From NCBI RefSeq assembly GCF_002982115.1, contig NZ_CP019980.1, positions 3,728,001 through 3,792,000 of the forward strand: 64,000 nt of DNA, written 5' to 3'. Below, in pieces: positions 52,408-62,968 of this stretch. The notes below the pieces were generated by a model. It was not told the DNA's origin and did not search any database. It worked only from the letters and a program-made list of their open reading frames with translations. A program made the translations under genes and the position numbers. The stretch's first letter is position 1. Every line of letters starts with the position of its first letter. The DNA comes from Lysinibacillus sphaericus. Its GTDB lineage: Bacteria; Bacillota; Bacilli; Bacillales_A; Planococcaceae.

Positions 52408-52843
52408 CAAATAATTCTCCCTTCCCCTCTTCAATAGTTACTGCTTGTTCTTTCTTCGCTACTTCTCTTTTTTCAATCAGTTGGGTGAGTATTCCCGTTA
52501 CATAAATAGCTATTAATGTACTAGCAATAACCGCCAAAATAATCAGCAGACCCGTTGTTGACATCAGTTCTGGATAATCAATAATACCAACAGTTGCTGG
52601 AATAAAGAACAATGTTAAAACGCCAATTAAAAAGCCAGCACCATCTTGAATGTATTCTACTTTCATTAGTTTAAAATTGAGTAAAAGTGCCAATAACAGT
52701 AAGCCAATTACACTTCCTGGAAGCGGAATATGTAAGTAAGACACAATGCCCACACCGATGTAATAAAAAATATTAAGTATGCCAATTTGGACAATAATAC
52801 GAACAACTCGCATCAATGTCATAGTAAAATTTTCGTTCATCAT
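52400..52843 (-). CDS. lrgA: CidA/LrgA family holin-like protein
   Basis: 147-residue membrane protein with four helices and the family stretch IPLPGSVIGLLLLALLLNFK (about 38-57) followed by FLIGVLTLFFIPATVGII. Members act with LrgB/CidB partners at the membrane. ATG 52843 preceded by GGTGG. Upstream of and overlapping lrgB, so one operon. The charged tail ends in a Glu/Lys-rich stretch. Confidence 0.88.
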   Translation of the reverse strand: MMNENFTMTLMRVVRIIVQIGILNIFYYIGVGIVSYLHIPLPGSVIGLLLLALLLNFKLMKVEYIQDGAGFLIGVLTLFFIPATVGIIDYPELMSTTGLLIILAVIASTLIAIYVTGILTQLIEKREVAKKEQAVTIEEGKGELFVD

Positions 52844-53061
52844 TTCGCCACCGTTCCCCCCCTGTTACGCTTATTCTACAACTGAAGGAATTTTCTGTCT
52901 ATTACAATTTTAGAAAAATAATAGAAAAAAGAGTCAACCCAAACACGAATGAGTTGCTCCTTTGTGTACAAAATCCGCTTAACTGCGCACTTTTTCTATA
53001 TTTACGCTATTGCAATAATTTAAATAAAAAGTACTAAATATAACGACATACTTGTCGCTCC

Positions 53062-53844
53062 CTATAAGGCGTGCCCAGAACCACCGTCAATATTTACAGC
53101 TGTTCCTGTTACATAACTTGCTGCTTCTGACACTAAGAAAGTAATGACATTAGCTGCTTCTTGCGTTTCCCCTACACGACCTAGCGGAATAGATTGACCA
53201 ACTTTACGAGAGTAGTCATCCCACGAAAGGTCTTGTGCTTCTTTTTTCCATAAATTTTCAATTTGATCACTTCGAATTAAACCAATACACACTGAATTCA
53301 CACGAATATTATCTTTTCCTAAATCTTTGCTCATGGCCTTCGTTAAAGCGAGCCCAGCTGCTCGACTAACAGTAGTAGGAAGTGAACTTGCAGGAGGCGT
53401 TTTAGCCATTACTGCCGTTACATTAACAATCGCACCGCCGCCTACCTTTCGCATATAAGGCACAGCATATTTAGAGCAATTGATAGCACCAAACACTTTT
53501 AAATCGATATCAGCTTGCCAAACTTCACTGCTGACCGTTTCAAACGGATTAGCTGACGCTGTGCCTGCGTTATTAATCACAATATCTACGCGTCCATAAT
53601 GATCCACAGTACGTTCTATAAGCCTCTTACAGTCTTTTTCCTTCGTAATATCCGTCGGTACAATTAAGACTTCCTCGCCCGTTTCATTCTTAATGCATCC
53701 AGCGGCCACCTGTAGCTGTTTTTCACCACGTGCACTAATTACTACCTTTGCACCTTCTTTTACTAGCTGCATCGCCGTATAATAACCAATCCCTTTACTT
53801 GAACCAGTAATAATTGCTACTTTTCCCTTTAAGCCTAATTCCAT
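53062..53844 (-). CDS. Short-chain dehydrogenase/reductase family protein with altered catalytic residues
   Basis: 260-residue SDR protein. The cofactor motif is intact (ITGSSKGIG, 12-20; NNAG at 91-94; C-terminal GTAVNIDGG), but the active site is changed: catalytic Tyr and Lys (YxxxK) are T157 and R161 (TTVSRAAG) and the catalytic Ser position is A144. An uncommon BKR-like subgroup of SDRs without the canonical tetrad is known; activity cannot be assumed. ATG 53844 with GTGGGGCGAA upstream. Single gene beside pdhD but with its own transcription; no terminator seen after it. Confidence 0.88.
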   Translation of the reverse strand: MELGLKGKVAIITGSSKGIGYYTAMQLVKEGAKVVISARGEKQLQVAAGCIKNETGEEVLIVPTDITKEKDCKRLIERTVDHYGRVDIVINNAGTASANPFETVSSEVWQADIDLKVFGAINCSKYAVPYMRKVGGGAIVNVTAVMAKTPPASSLPTTVSRAAGLALTKAMSKDLGKDNIRVNSVCIGLIRSDQIENLWKKEAQDLSWDDYSRKVGQSIPLGRVGETQEAANVITFLVSEAASYVTGTAVNIDGGSGHAL

Positions 53845-53912
53845 TTCGCCCCACCTCTATGTTTTCAAATAGTTATTTACTAGTTTTACTGTATCAAAGT
53901 TAGTAAAATTAT

Positions 53913-53955
53913 ACAAAAAAACGACTATAAAGCGAACATGCTTTATAGTCGTTTT
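53913..53955 (-). terminator. Terminator after pdhD
   Basis: AAAACGACTATAAAGC / GCTTTATAGTCGTTTT arms (53918-53933, 53940-53955), seven T on the minus strand. Confidence 0.94.
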
Positions 53956-53965
53956 ATATGTTCAA

Positions 53966-55381
53966 TTATTTTTTCGCTACAATATGGATTGGGTTGCCTA
54001 GTAATACTTCAGCAGCTTCCATTGTAATTTCACCTAATGTTGGGTGAGCATGAATTGTTAACGCGATATCTTCAGCAGTCATACCGCCTTCGATTGCTAA
54101 GCCCATTTCAGCGATCATATCAGATGCACCAGCACCTACGATTTGAGCACCAATTAATAAGCCATCTTCTTTACGCGCAACTAGTTTCACGAAACCTTCT
54201 GTTTGGTTTAATGCAAGCGCACGGCCATTTGCTGCGAATGGGAATTTCGCTGCAGTATATTCAATACCTTCAGCTTTTGCTTGATCTTCGTTATAACCAA
54301 CTGTTGCCATTTCTGGATCAGTGAAGCATACAGCAGGAACAGCTAGATAATCTACGATTGATTTCTCGCCAGCGATTGCTTCAGCAGCCACTTTACCTTC
54401 ATAAGAGGCTTTGTGTGCAAGCTGAGGACCTGCTACGATATCACCAATTGCATAGATGTTCGGAATGTTTGTACGGCATTGTTTGTCAACTTTAATAAGG
54501 CCACGTTCACCGAATTCAATGCCAACACCTTCAAGACCCATTTCATCTGTATTTGGACGACGACCTACAGTTACTAATACATAATCAGCTTCAACTTTTT
54601 TCTCTTCTCCGCCAACTTCATACGTAACAACTACGCCGTTTTCTGTTTCTTCAACGCCTTTAGCAGATGCGTTTACTTCAATTTCAACGCCTTTCTTTTT
54701 AAGGCCTTTTTTCACGATTTGTGTCATTTGTTTTTCGAAACCAGCAAGAATATCTTTGCCACCTTCGATAATTGTTACTTGTGAACCTAGGTTTGCATAA
54801 GCTGAACCTAGCTCTGTTCCAATGTAACCTCCACCGATTACAACTAATTTACTAGGTACTTCTTGTAAAGAAAGTGCGCCAGTAGAGTTTAGTACACGCT
54901 CAGAGAATTTAAACGTTGGAATTTCGACTGGACGAGAACCTGTTGCAATAATAACATTGTTAAATGTATATGTTTGAGCAGATTCACCATTGATGATACG
55001 CACTGAATGAGCGTCAACGAAATACGCTTCACCTTGTACTATTTCAACTTTATTTCCTTTAAGTAAGCCTTCAACACCGCCAGTTAATTTCTTAACAACA
55101 CTGTCTTTAAAAGCTTGCGCTTTTGAAAAGTCTAATTTCACATCAGAAGCGATGATACCCATGTCATCTGAATGTTTAGCATGCTCAAAGCGGTGACCCA
55201 CTGAAATTAATGCTTTTGATGGAATACAACCTACGTTTAAGCACACACCACCAAGTACATTTTTTTCAACGATTGTTACTTTTTGGCCAGTTTGAGCTGC
55301 ACGAATTGCTGCTACATATCCTCCAGGACCTGAACCAATGACAAGAGTATCTGTTTCGATTGGGAAATCTCCTACTACCAT
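53966..55381 (-). CDS. pdhD: Dihydrolipoyl dehydrogenase (E3)
   Basis: FAD enzyme that reoxidises the lipoyl group of the pyruvate dehydrogenase complex with NAD+. 471 residues. [15 protein letters not shown] for FAD, redox cysteines C47 and C52 in [13 protein letters not shown], second Rossmann [10 protein letters not shown], and the C-terminal active-site [11 protein letters not shown] 55381. Last of the pdhABCD operon, five bases after pdhC. It may also serve other lipoyl complexes. Confidence 0.97.
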   Translation of the reverse strand: MVVGDFPIETDTLVIGSGPGGYVAAIRAAQTGQKVTIVEKNVLGGVCLNVGCIPSKALISVGHRFEHAKHSDDMGIIASDVKLDFSKAQAFKDSVVKKLTGGVEGLLKGNKVEIVQGEAYFVDAHSVRIINGESAQTYTFNNVIIATGSRPVEIPTFKFSERVLNSTGALSLQEVPSKLVVIGGGYIGTELGSAYANLGSQVTIIEGGKDILAGFEKQMTQIVKKGLKKKGVEIEVNASAKGVEETENGVVVTYEVGGEEKKVEADYVLVTVGRRPNTDEMGLEGVGIEFGERGLIKVDKQCRTNIPNIYAIGDIVAGPQLAHKASYEGKVAAEAIAGEKSIVDYLAVPAVCFTDPEMATVGYNEDQAKAEGIEYTAAKFPFAANGRALALNQTEGFVKLVARKEDGLLIGAQIVGAGASDMIAEMGLAIEGGMTAEDIALTIHAHPTLGEITMEAAEVLLGNPIHIVAKK

Positions 55382-55386
55382 TTTTG

Positions 55387-56730
55387 TTACGCCTCCATTA
55401 ATAATAATTCTGGCTCACTTAACAAACGCTTTAAGTGATTTAAAGCATTTTGCGCAGTGGCTCCATCGATCATGCGATGATCAAAGCTCAATGATAATGC
55501 TAACACAGGTGCAGCTACAATTTCACCATTTTTTATTACAGGTTTTTCAGAAATTCGACCAATACCTAAAATCGCTACTTCAGGGTGGTTAATTACTGGC
55601 GTAAACCATTGGCCACCTGCAGAACCGATATTCGTGATAGACATGGAAGCGCCCTTCATTTCATGCGGAGCAAGTTTACCATCTCGCGCTTTTGTCGCTA
55701 AGTCATTAATTTCATTTGAAACTGCAAATACTGATTTGCGATCTGCATGTTTAATAACTGGAACTAATAAACCTTTTTCTGTGTCTGCTGCAATACCGAT
55801 ATTGTAGTAGTGCTTTTGAATAATTTCTTGTGTTGCATCATCTAAAGAACGGTTAAATTCTGGGAATTCACGCAATGTTGAAATAAGCGCTTTTACTACG
55901 TATGGTAAATACGTTAATTTTACACCTTTTTCAGCAGCAATATCTTTGAATTTTTTGCGATGTGCTACAAGAGCTGTTACATCAACTTCATCCATTAGTG
56001 TAACATGAGGTGCTGTTTGTTTCGAGTGAACCATTGCCTTGGCAATCGCCTTGCGAATACCAGACATTTTTTCACGTGTTTCTGGGAAGTCTCCTTCAAG
56101 AACAACTGGCGCAGCTTGGGCAGTTTCTTGTTGAGCAACTGCTTCTTCATTTGCCACTGGAGCTTCTGCAGCTTGCACTGCTCCACCACCATTTAGGAAA
56201 TTCTCAATATCTTCCTTTAGAATACGACCGTTTTTACCAGTACCTGACACTTCATGAATATTTACTTCATTGTCTCTTGCAAATTTACGAACAGAAGGCA
56301 TTGCAATAATACGTTTTGTACTATCTGCTGTTTCTTGTTTTACAGCTACTTGCGCTGTTGCTGGAGCTTTTGGTGCTTCTTCTTTAGCAGGCGCTTTTGC
56401 TACATCCTGACCAGCTTCAGCCGTTGACTGAACTTGTGCCTCCGTTTTCGCCTCTGCATGATCGTCACCTTTAAGTTTTAAATCTTCGTAGCCTGGAGCA
56501 TCTAAACGGATTAATACATCGCCAACAACAGCAACTGTACCTTCTCCTACTAAGATTTCCTCTACTTTCCCTTCAACTGGTGAAGGAATTTCTACAACTG
56601 CTTTATCGTTTTGTACTTCACAAAGAATATCGTCTTCTTTGACAGTATCCCCAGCTTTAACGAACCATTTTACAATTTCGCCTTCGTGAATACCCTCGCC
56701 AATATCCGGTAATCTGAATTCAAATGCCAT
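55387..56730 (-). CDS. pdhC: Dihydrolipoyl acetyltransferase (E2) of pyruvate dehydrogenase
   Basis: 447-residue core enzyme. One lipoyl domain (1-80; lipoyl lysine K43 in [11 protein letters not shown]), an Ala/Glu/Pro-rich linker, a peripheral-subunit-binding domain (about 125-165; [18 protein letters not shown]), a second linker, and the catalytic domain ending in [17 protein letters not shown] 56730 has AAAGGATGG upstream; an extension of 11 codons is rejected. It is 47 bases after pdhB. Confidence 0.97.
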   Translation of the reverse strand: MAFEFRLPDIGEGIHEGEIVKWFVKAGDTVKEDDILCEVQNDKAVVEIPSPVEGKVEEILVGEGTVAVVGDVLIRLDAPGYEDLKLKGDDHAEAKTEAQVQSTAEAGQDVAKAPAKEEAPKAPATAQVAVKQETADSTKRIIAMPSVRKFARDNEVNIHEVSGTGKNGRILKEDIENFLNGGGAVQAAEAPVANEEAVAQQETAQAAPVVLEGDFPETREKMSGIRKAIAKAMVHSKQTAPHVTLMDEVDVTALVAHRKKFKDIAAEKGVKLTYLPYVVKALISTLREFPEFNRSLDDATQEIIQKHYYNIGIAADTEKGLLVPVIKHADRKSVFAVSNEINDLATKARDGKLAPHEMKGASMSITNIGSAGGQWFTPVINHPEVAILGIGRISEKPVIKNGEIVAAPVLALSLSFDHRMIDGATAQNALNHLKRLLSEPELLLMEA

Positions 56731-56777
56731 GTGTACCCATCCTTTCTCTTTGCTTTTCTTCAAATATGCAAACTACA

Positions 56778-57755
56778 TTAGAATGTTAAGACTTTTTTCG
56801 CTGTTTCCATTACATCTTTATAGTTCGGTAACCAAACACCTTCAGCTTGTGGGAATGGGTACACTGTATCCGGTGCTGCTACTCGAAGTACAGGTGCTTC
56901 TAAACTCAAGATAGCTCGTTCTGTAATTTCAGCGACAACATTCGCAGCAATACCTGCTTGTTTTTGTGCCTCTTGAACAACGATTGCTCGGCCTGTTTTC
57001 TCAACTGACGCAATGATTGTTTCAATATCGATTGGTTGAATTGTACGTAAATCAATAACTTCTACAGAATGCCCTTCTTTTTCAAGTTCTTCTGCTGCTT
57101 TTAAGCTTTCATGTACCATTAAGCCATATGCAATAATTGTTAGATCTTTACCTTCACGTTTTACATCTGCCTTACCTAATGGAATTTCATATGCTTCCTC
57201 AGGTACTTCTTCGCGGAATGAGCGATATAATTTTAAATGCTCTAAGAAAATGACTGGATTGTCATTGCGAATAGAAGAAATAAGTAATCCTTTAGCATCG
57301 TAAGGTGTTGATGGTACAACGACTGTTAAGCCCGGCTGTGCCGTCATTAAACTTTCTAAGCTATCTGAGTGCATTTCTGGTGTATGCACACCGCCACCAA
57401 ATGGAGAACGGATTGTAACAGGTGCGTTATATACACCACCGCTACGGTAGCTTAAACGAGCTAATTGTCCACTGATTGAATCCATCACTTCATAGACGAA
57501 GCCGAAAAACTGAATTTCTGGAACTGGTCGGAAACCTTGAAGCGAAAGACCAATTGCTAAGCCACCAATACCTGACTCTGCTAATGGTGTATCGAATACA
57601 CGATCTACACCAAATTCTTTTTGTAGGCCTTCAGTTGCACGGAAAACCCCACCGTTGACGCCTATATCTTCCCCGAATAACAGAACGTTTTCATCATTCT
57701 TTAATTCTGTGCGAAGCGCATCTGTAATTGCTTGAATCATCGTCATTTGTGCCAT
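56778..57755 (-). CDS. pdhB: Pyruvate dehydrogenase E1 component, beta subunit
   Basis: 325-residue thiamine-diphosphate subunit. [18 protein letters not shown], the cofactor-binding [16 protein letters not shown] near the C-terminus and the transketolase C domain with [10 protein letters not shown] are all typical of the beta subunit. Forms the E1 heterotetramer with pdhA, three bases upstream. Confidence 0.97.
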   Translation of the reverse strand: MAQMTMIQAITDALRTELKNDENVLLFGEDIGVNGGVFRATEGLQKEFGVDRVFDTPLAESGIGGLAIGLSLQGFRPVPEIQFFGFVYEVMDSISGQLARLSYRSGGVYNAPVTIRSPFGGGVHTPEMHSDSLESLMTAQPGLTVVVPSTPYDAKGLLISSIRNDNPVIFLEHLKLYRSFREEVPEEAYEIPLGKADVKREGKDLTIIAYGLMVHESLKAAEELEKEGHSVEVIDLRTIQPIDIETIIASVEKTGRAIVVQEAQKQAGIAANVVAEITERAILSLEAPVLRVAAPDTVYPFPQAEGVWLPNYKDVMETAKKVLTF

Positions 57756-57758
57756 AGC

Positions 57759-58877
<1,119 letters not shown>

Positions 58878-58945
58878 TCACATCTCCCTTTCAACTGTAT
58901 TAAAATAAATCACTTTCAAACTAGTACAACTTATTCTTAGGACTC

Positions 58946-58974
58946 AGTATACTGAATAAAATACAGTCGGTCAA
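58946..58974 (-). promoter_or_regulatory. Sigma-A promoter for pdhABCD
   Basis: Minus strand TTGACC (58969-58974), 17-base spacer, TATACT (58946-58951), about 65 bases of leader before pdhA. Confidence 0.85.
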
Positions 58975-59269
58975 TCATATATTACGCCTTATACCAAAGA
59001 ATTTTTCTACAAAAACGTTAAGAGTAGACTGTCCTATACTGTATCACTAATAATAAAAATCTGTATTACAACAACTTCCTTTAAGCGCTCAAACATTACG
59101 TTTCTCTAAATAATGACCAATAGTAGAATACCCCAGTTTTCTGTAATCTAATAGCTACACAAAAATTTTTTAAGTTTATTCAAATAAAGTCTTTTTTCAT
59201 GTGCATGTTTTAATGCGTGATGTATACTTATAAATAAGGTAATACAAAGATTGAAAGGAAGATTCTCAC
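58975..59269. other. Intergenic region between pdhA and def
   Basis: About 295 A/T-rich bases upstream of the divergent def gene. TATACT at 59222-59227 could be its minus-10, but no good minus-35 is seen. No ORF or repeat. Confidence 0.45.
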
Positions 59270-59827
59270 ATGATTTTAATGGATGATATAATTCGCGAAG
59301 GCCATCCGACACTCCGCACTAAAACAGAGGAAGTTCAATTTCCTTTAACTGATGAAATAAAACAGCTTGCTACAGATATGCTACAGTTTTTAATTAACAG
59401 TCAAGATCCTGAAATTGCCGATAAATATGATTTACGCAGCGGGATTGGATTAGCTGCTAACCAAGTAAATAGTCTACACCGCATGTTTGCCCTTCACTTA
59501 AAAGATGACAAAGGAGAACAATTGAGCTTTATCGCAATCAATCCGAAAATTGTTAGCCACTCTGTTGAAAATACCTATTTGCCAACTGGCGAAGGTTGCT
59601 TATCTGTTGATCGCAATGTCCCTGGGTATGTGCCACGTCACGCACGTATAACCGTGAAATTTAAAACAATGGACGGCGAAGAGAAAAAAATGCGTCTAAC
59701 TGGCTTGCCAGCTATCGCCTTCCAGCATGAATTAGATCATTTAAACGGCATTATGTTTTATGATCGCATCAATGAAAAAAATCCATTTGCTGAAATTCCA
59801 GACGCTGTTCCATACGAACGCGACTAA
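59270..59827 (+). CDS. def: Peptide deformylase
   Basis: Removes the N-formyl group from nascent proteins; metal-dependent, cytosolic and ribosome-associated. 185 residues with all three motifs: GIGLAANQVN (motif 1), EGCLSV (motif 2, Cys ligand) and QHELDHL (motif 3, HExxH). Longer than E. coli-type, with an insertion after motif 1, like B. subtilis YkrB/DefB, which also lies beside pdhA. ATG 59270 with GAAAGGAAG upstream. Confidence 0.96.
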   Translation: MILMDDIIREGHPTLRTKTEEVQFPLTDEIKQLATDMLQFLINSQDPEIADKYDLRSGIGLAANQVNSLHRMFALHLKDDKGEQLSFIAINPKIVSHSVENTYLPTGEGCLSVDRNVPGYVPRHARITVKFKTMDGEEKKMRLTGLPAIAFQHELDHLNGIMFYDRINEKNPFAEIPDAVPYERD

Positions 59828-59834
59828 GACTCAC

Positions 59835-59945
59835 TAGTAGCTGCGACGGATGCTTTCCGCTGGCGCACACGTAAGCGCCTACCATCGCTGTCGCGCGGTC
59901 TGTTGCGTCTTACATTGCTTGCGTTCCCCCAGGAGTCTACGTGGA
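59835..59945 (+). repeat. GC-rich dispersed palindromic repeat, copy C
   Basis: Block with CGACGGATGCTTTCCGCTGG, CACACGTAAGCGCC, CTGTTGCGTCTTACATTGC and CCCCAGGAGTCTACG. Shares its core with copy B and, inverted, copy A. No protein coding. Confidence 0.6.
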
Positions 59946-59993
59946 TTTTTACTTGGCAAGTCATAAATACATGGCTAGCACGGAAATTGAATT

Positions 59994-60009
59994 AGTGCCT
60001 GACACTTAC
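59994..60009 (+). repeat. Short dispersed palindrome, copy 4 (partial)
   Basis: AGTGCCTGACACTTAC, lacking the CACAATT tail of the other copies. Lies between repeat copy C and the hairpin at 60025. Confidence 0.5.
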
Positions 60010-60024
60010 TCTTATATGCATAGC

Positions 60025-60064
60025 AAAAAGTGTTAGATTGATTGCAGTCAATCTAACACTTTTT
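60025..60064. terminator. Bidirectional terminator hairpin (repeat copy C)
   Basis: AAAAAGTGTTAGATTGA / TCAATCTAACACTTTTT arms (60025-60041, 60048-60064); ends phnX on the minus strand. Nearly identical to 7271-7310. Confidence 0.92.
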
Positions 60065-60088
60065 CGCTTTTATTCTATCTGCTATCTT

Positions 60089-60877
60089 TTAAACTAATCG
60101 CGCATTAATCGTCTCAATTAATGCCGGCAGTTCACGCATTGTTTGAATCGTATAGTGTGCACCCGTTTGTTCAAAAATAGCTTTTGTTTTTTCAATAACG
60201 GCTTGTTGCTCTTCATCAGATAGACTCATAAATTCTTGTTCCGTTAAACCCATTTCAGAACTTCCGACTATAACGCCAACAGCCCAAACTCCGGCATTTA
60301 ATGCCTCTTGTATATCTGACGTAGTATCCCCGACTTTAACGACTTGCTTCGTCGCTTTCACGCCAAGTTCTTCTAAATTTCTGAAAATCATATATGGATA
60401 GGGACGTCCCTTATCTCCTATATCAGTCGGTGTAACTAAAAAATCAGGCTTGTATCCTTTCTCAGCAGCGTGATGTGTCACGACTTCCATCATAGCGGCA
60501 GTATAGCCTGTTGTGGAGCCAATGCGTATTCCGGCTTGTCTTAATTGTTGAACCGTTTCTTTCACATGTGGAATCGGGTCCGTATACTTAGCAAGCGATG
60601 CCATTAATTTCGTTTCAAACTGCGAATACAGTGCCTGTACATCTTGTTCTGTAAATGAACGGCCATACACACGTGCCCATGCTTCACTCACTCTTGGCAT
60701 CTCAAGCATCGTCCGAATATGGTCAATTTTCAACATGCCCATCGGTTTGCGTGCTTCTTCTAGTGTCACCGCAACACCTGCATCTTCAAAAATAGTAAGA
60801 AATACATTGACAGGTGCAAAACAACCAAAGTCAACCGCTGTACCTGCCCAATCAAAAATTACCGCTTCAATTTTCAT
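60089..60877 (-). CDS. phnX: Phosphonoacetaldehyde hydrolase (phosphonatase)
   Basis: Cleaves the C-P bond of phosphonoacetaldehyde to acetaldehyde and phosphate. 262-residue HAD protein with the nucleophile Asp in FDWAGT (D9), the Schiff-base lysine in MGMLK (K50), and the C-terminal VGDTTSDIQEALNAG acidic motif. Its ATG overlaps the phnW stop by 11 bases, so the two enzymes of the 2-aminoethylphosphonate route are coupled. Last gene of the island, closed by the hairpin at 60025. Confidence 0.96.
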   Translation of the reverse strand: MKIEAVIFDWAGTAVDFGCFAPVNVFLTIFEDAGVAVTLEEARKPMGMLKIDHIRTMLEMPRVSEAWARVYGRSFTEQDVQALYSQFETKLMASLAKYTDPIPHVKETVQQLRQAGIRIGSTTGYTAAMMEVVTHHAAEKGYKPDFLVTPTDIGDKGRPYPYMIFRNLEELGVKATKQVVKVGDTTSDIQEALNAGVWAVGVIVGSSEMGLTEQEFMSLSDEEQQAVIEKTKAIFEQTGAHYTIQTMRELPALIETINARLV

Positions 60878-61967
60878 TATTTTTCACCGCCATATAGTTT
60901 TCAATAACATTACATAATGTAGTCATATCTTCCTCATGAACATCCCCTATATTACCGATTCGGAATGTATCAAATTCAGTTAGCTTTCCAGGATAAATAA
61001 CAAAGCCTGCTTGTTTCATTTCATGATAGAAATGCTCGAAAGAAAATCCTTCATATGGATATAAAAACGTCGTGATAATCGGTGATTGCATTTCCGCTGA
61101 AATATAAGCTTCAAAACCACAGCGTGATAATCTTTCACGCAATAGTTGATTATTTTTAGCATATCGTGTGTAGCGTGCCGCAACGCCACCTTCTTCAGCA
61201 AGTTCCTCCAACGCCTTTGCAAAGGCCGCTACAACATGTGTTGGTGATGTAAAACGCCATTTCCCGTCTTCACTCATCACTTCCCATTGTTTGTATAAAT
61301 CTAATGCTACACTCTTGGCTTGTCCTTTACATTTTTCTAACGCTTCTATTTTCGCAACAACAAATCCAAAACCTGGCACGCCTTGAATACATTTGTTAGC
61401 ACTACTGATTAAAAAATCAATTTGCATATTCGATAAATCCATTGGCACGCCACCAAAGCTACTCATTGCATCTACAATAAATGTTTTATTAAACGATTTT
61501 ACAACTTTGCCTATTTCATCAATAGGATTTAATATCCCCGTTGTCGTCTCACAATGGACAATCGCGACATGCGTAATAGCAACATCTTTTTCAAGTATAG
61601 CTTGTACTTCTAAAGGTGATGGTTGCTCATGATACGGTACACTGTAAACAACATGCTGTAATTGAAGGACTGTTGCCATTTCTACGATTCGTTCCCCGTA
61701 CGCTCCATTTGTAATAATGAGTACCTTATCTGCATTTCCAATAGCAGTTGTCAGAACCGATTCAACGACAAAGCTCCCACTTCCTTGCATTAAAATAGCT
61801 GTATAGTCTGTTTCATCAACCTGCGCTATCGCCACTAACTGTTTGCGTATTTCTTGTGTAACTTGCTTGTAGTCGTCATCCCATGTACAGCGATCCACTA
61901 GCATCTCTTTTTTTACTGCTTCTGTAGTTGTTAGTGGACCGGGAGTTAATAATTTGTAGGTATTCAT
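60867..61967 (-). CDS. phnW: 2-aminoethylphosphonate:pyruvate transaminase
   Basis: 366-residue class V aminotransferase that converts 2-aminoethylphosphonate and pyruvate to phosphonoacetaldehyde and alanine. N-terminus LLTPGPLTTTEAVK, PLP lysine in SSANKCIQGVPG (K192), and the residue set HCETTTGILNPID typical of PhnW. 14 bases after the binding-protein gene and overlapping phnX. Confidence 0.95.
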   Translation of the reverse strand: MNTYKLLTPGPLTTTEAVKKEMLVDRCTWDDDYKQVTQEIRKQLVAIAQVDETDYTAILMQGSGSFVVESVLTTAIGNADKVLIITNGAYGERIVEMATVLQLQHVVYSVPYHEQPSPLEVQAILEKDVAITHVAIVHCETTTGILNPIDEIGKVVKSFNKTFIVDAMSSFGGVPMDLSNMQIDFLISSANKCIQGVPGFGFVVAKIEALEKCKGQAKSVALDLYKQWEVMSEDGKWRFTSPTHVVAAFAKALEELAEEGGVAARYTRYAKNNQLLRERLSRCGFEAYISAEMQSPIITTFLYPYEGFSFEHFYHEMKQAGFVIYPGKLTEFDTFRIGNIGDVHEEDMTTLCNVIENYMAVKNNEN

Positions 61968-61981
61968 ATTGTTAGGCTCCT

Positions 61982-62968
61982 TTATTGTTGTGCTTCTTTA
62001 AAGAATGTTTGATGTTTTTCTAATAAATCGACAGTTAAAGTCGTATCCCATTTTTTTAAGTATTTTGGAACATATTTTTCCTCTACTTGCTCGCCTTCAT
62101 AAAGTGCTACAGGATATTGTTTTAACAAATCTGCTCGCGCCTCAGTCGCAATGACCTTTGCTATTTCACTCGCCAATGCCTCGTCCCCTTCTTTATCTAC
62201 AACGGCAACAGATTCTGTTAACGTGAAGTTACCTTCCGTTGGGTCAATATAGTCGATTGGTAAGCCCTCATTTTTGGCATCAATTGCTTGAATACGTAAG
62301 CCAAACCCTGCTGCGACTTCTCCTGTTTTCACCTTTTTAATAGGGCCAGAACCAGAACTTTCAATATGCGGTCCAGCATTTTTAATTAAATCTGCTAATA
62401 CTTGCTTTCCTTCTTTTTCGCCATATTCACTCATAATCGCCTGTACTAATAGCCAGCCAGTAGAGGAGTCTAAAATATTTGGAAAAGAAACTAAATCTTT
62501 ATATTCTGGCTTCGTTAAATCTTTAATTGTTTGTGGCACAGGTAGCCCTTTTTGCGCCAATAAATCTGTATTGATAAAAATAGACCCGACATTCCCTAAA
62601 ATCGGTAATGCATAAGTTGAACCACCATCTAACGGCTTTAACTCAGAAGTTAGTTCAACAAACATTGATTTAGATGTTTGAGCACTTTCGATAAAGTAAG
62701 AAGCCATTGTTACCACATCCGCTTCAATATCCTTACCCTCTGCCATCATTTTCCCACCTAATTCAGATGTACCGAATGATTGGATAATATACTTTCCTTC
62801 ATACCCCTTTTTATCGAGTGTGGTTTGCATTACTTCAATTGCTTCATCATCAGCATTAGAATAGATAATAACTTGATCCTTCGTATCAGCCTCCGCACCT
62901 CCACACGCTGCTAATACAATTGCAGAACTAACCGTTCCAAACATCATGACTGTCGACTTTTTCATCAT
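61982..62968 (-). CDS. ABC transporter substrate-binding lipoprotein for 2-aminoethylphosphonate (PhnS-like)
   Basis: 328-residue lipoprotein of the iron/AEP type 1 extracellular binding-protein family: signal peptide with lipobox LAAC (C22), then DQVIIYSNADDEAIEVM and SGSGPIKKVKTGEVAAGF. The substrate is inferred from position upstream of phnW-phnX. Its start overlaps the permease stop by one base (TAATG). Two adjacent ATGs; the first has AAGGAGATG upstream. Confidence 0.87.
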   Translation of the reverse strand: MMKKSTVMMFGTVSSAIVLAACGGAEADTKDQVIIYSNADDEAIEVMQTTLDKKGYEGKYIIQSFGTSELGGKMMAEGKDIEADVVTMASYFIESAQTSKSMFVELTSELKPLDGGSTYALPILGNVGSIFINTDLLAQKGLPVPQTIKDLTKPEYKDLVSFPNILDSSTGWLLVQAIMSEYGEKEGKQVLADLIKNAGPHIESSGSGPIKKVKTGEVAAGFGLRIQAIDAKNEGLPIDYIDPTEGNFTLTESVAVVDKEGDEALASEIAKVIATEARADLLKQYPVALYEGEQVEEKYVPKYLKKWDTTLTVDLLEKHQTFFKEAQQ

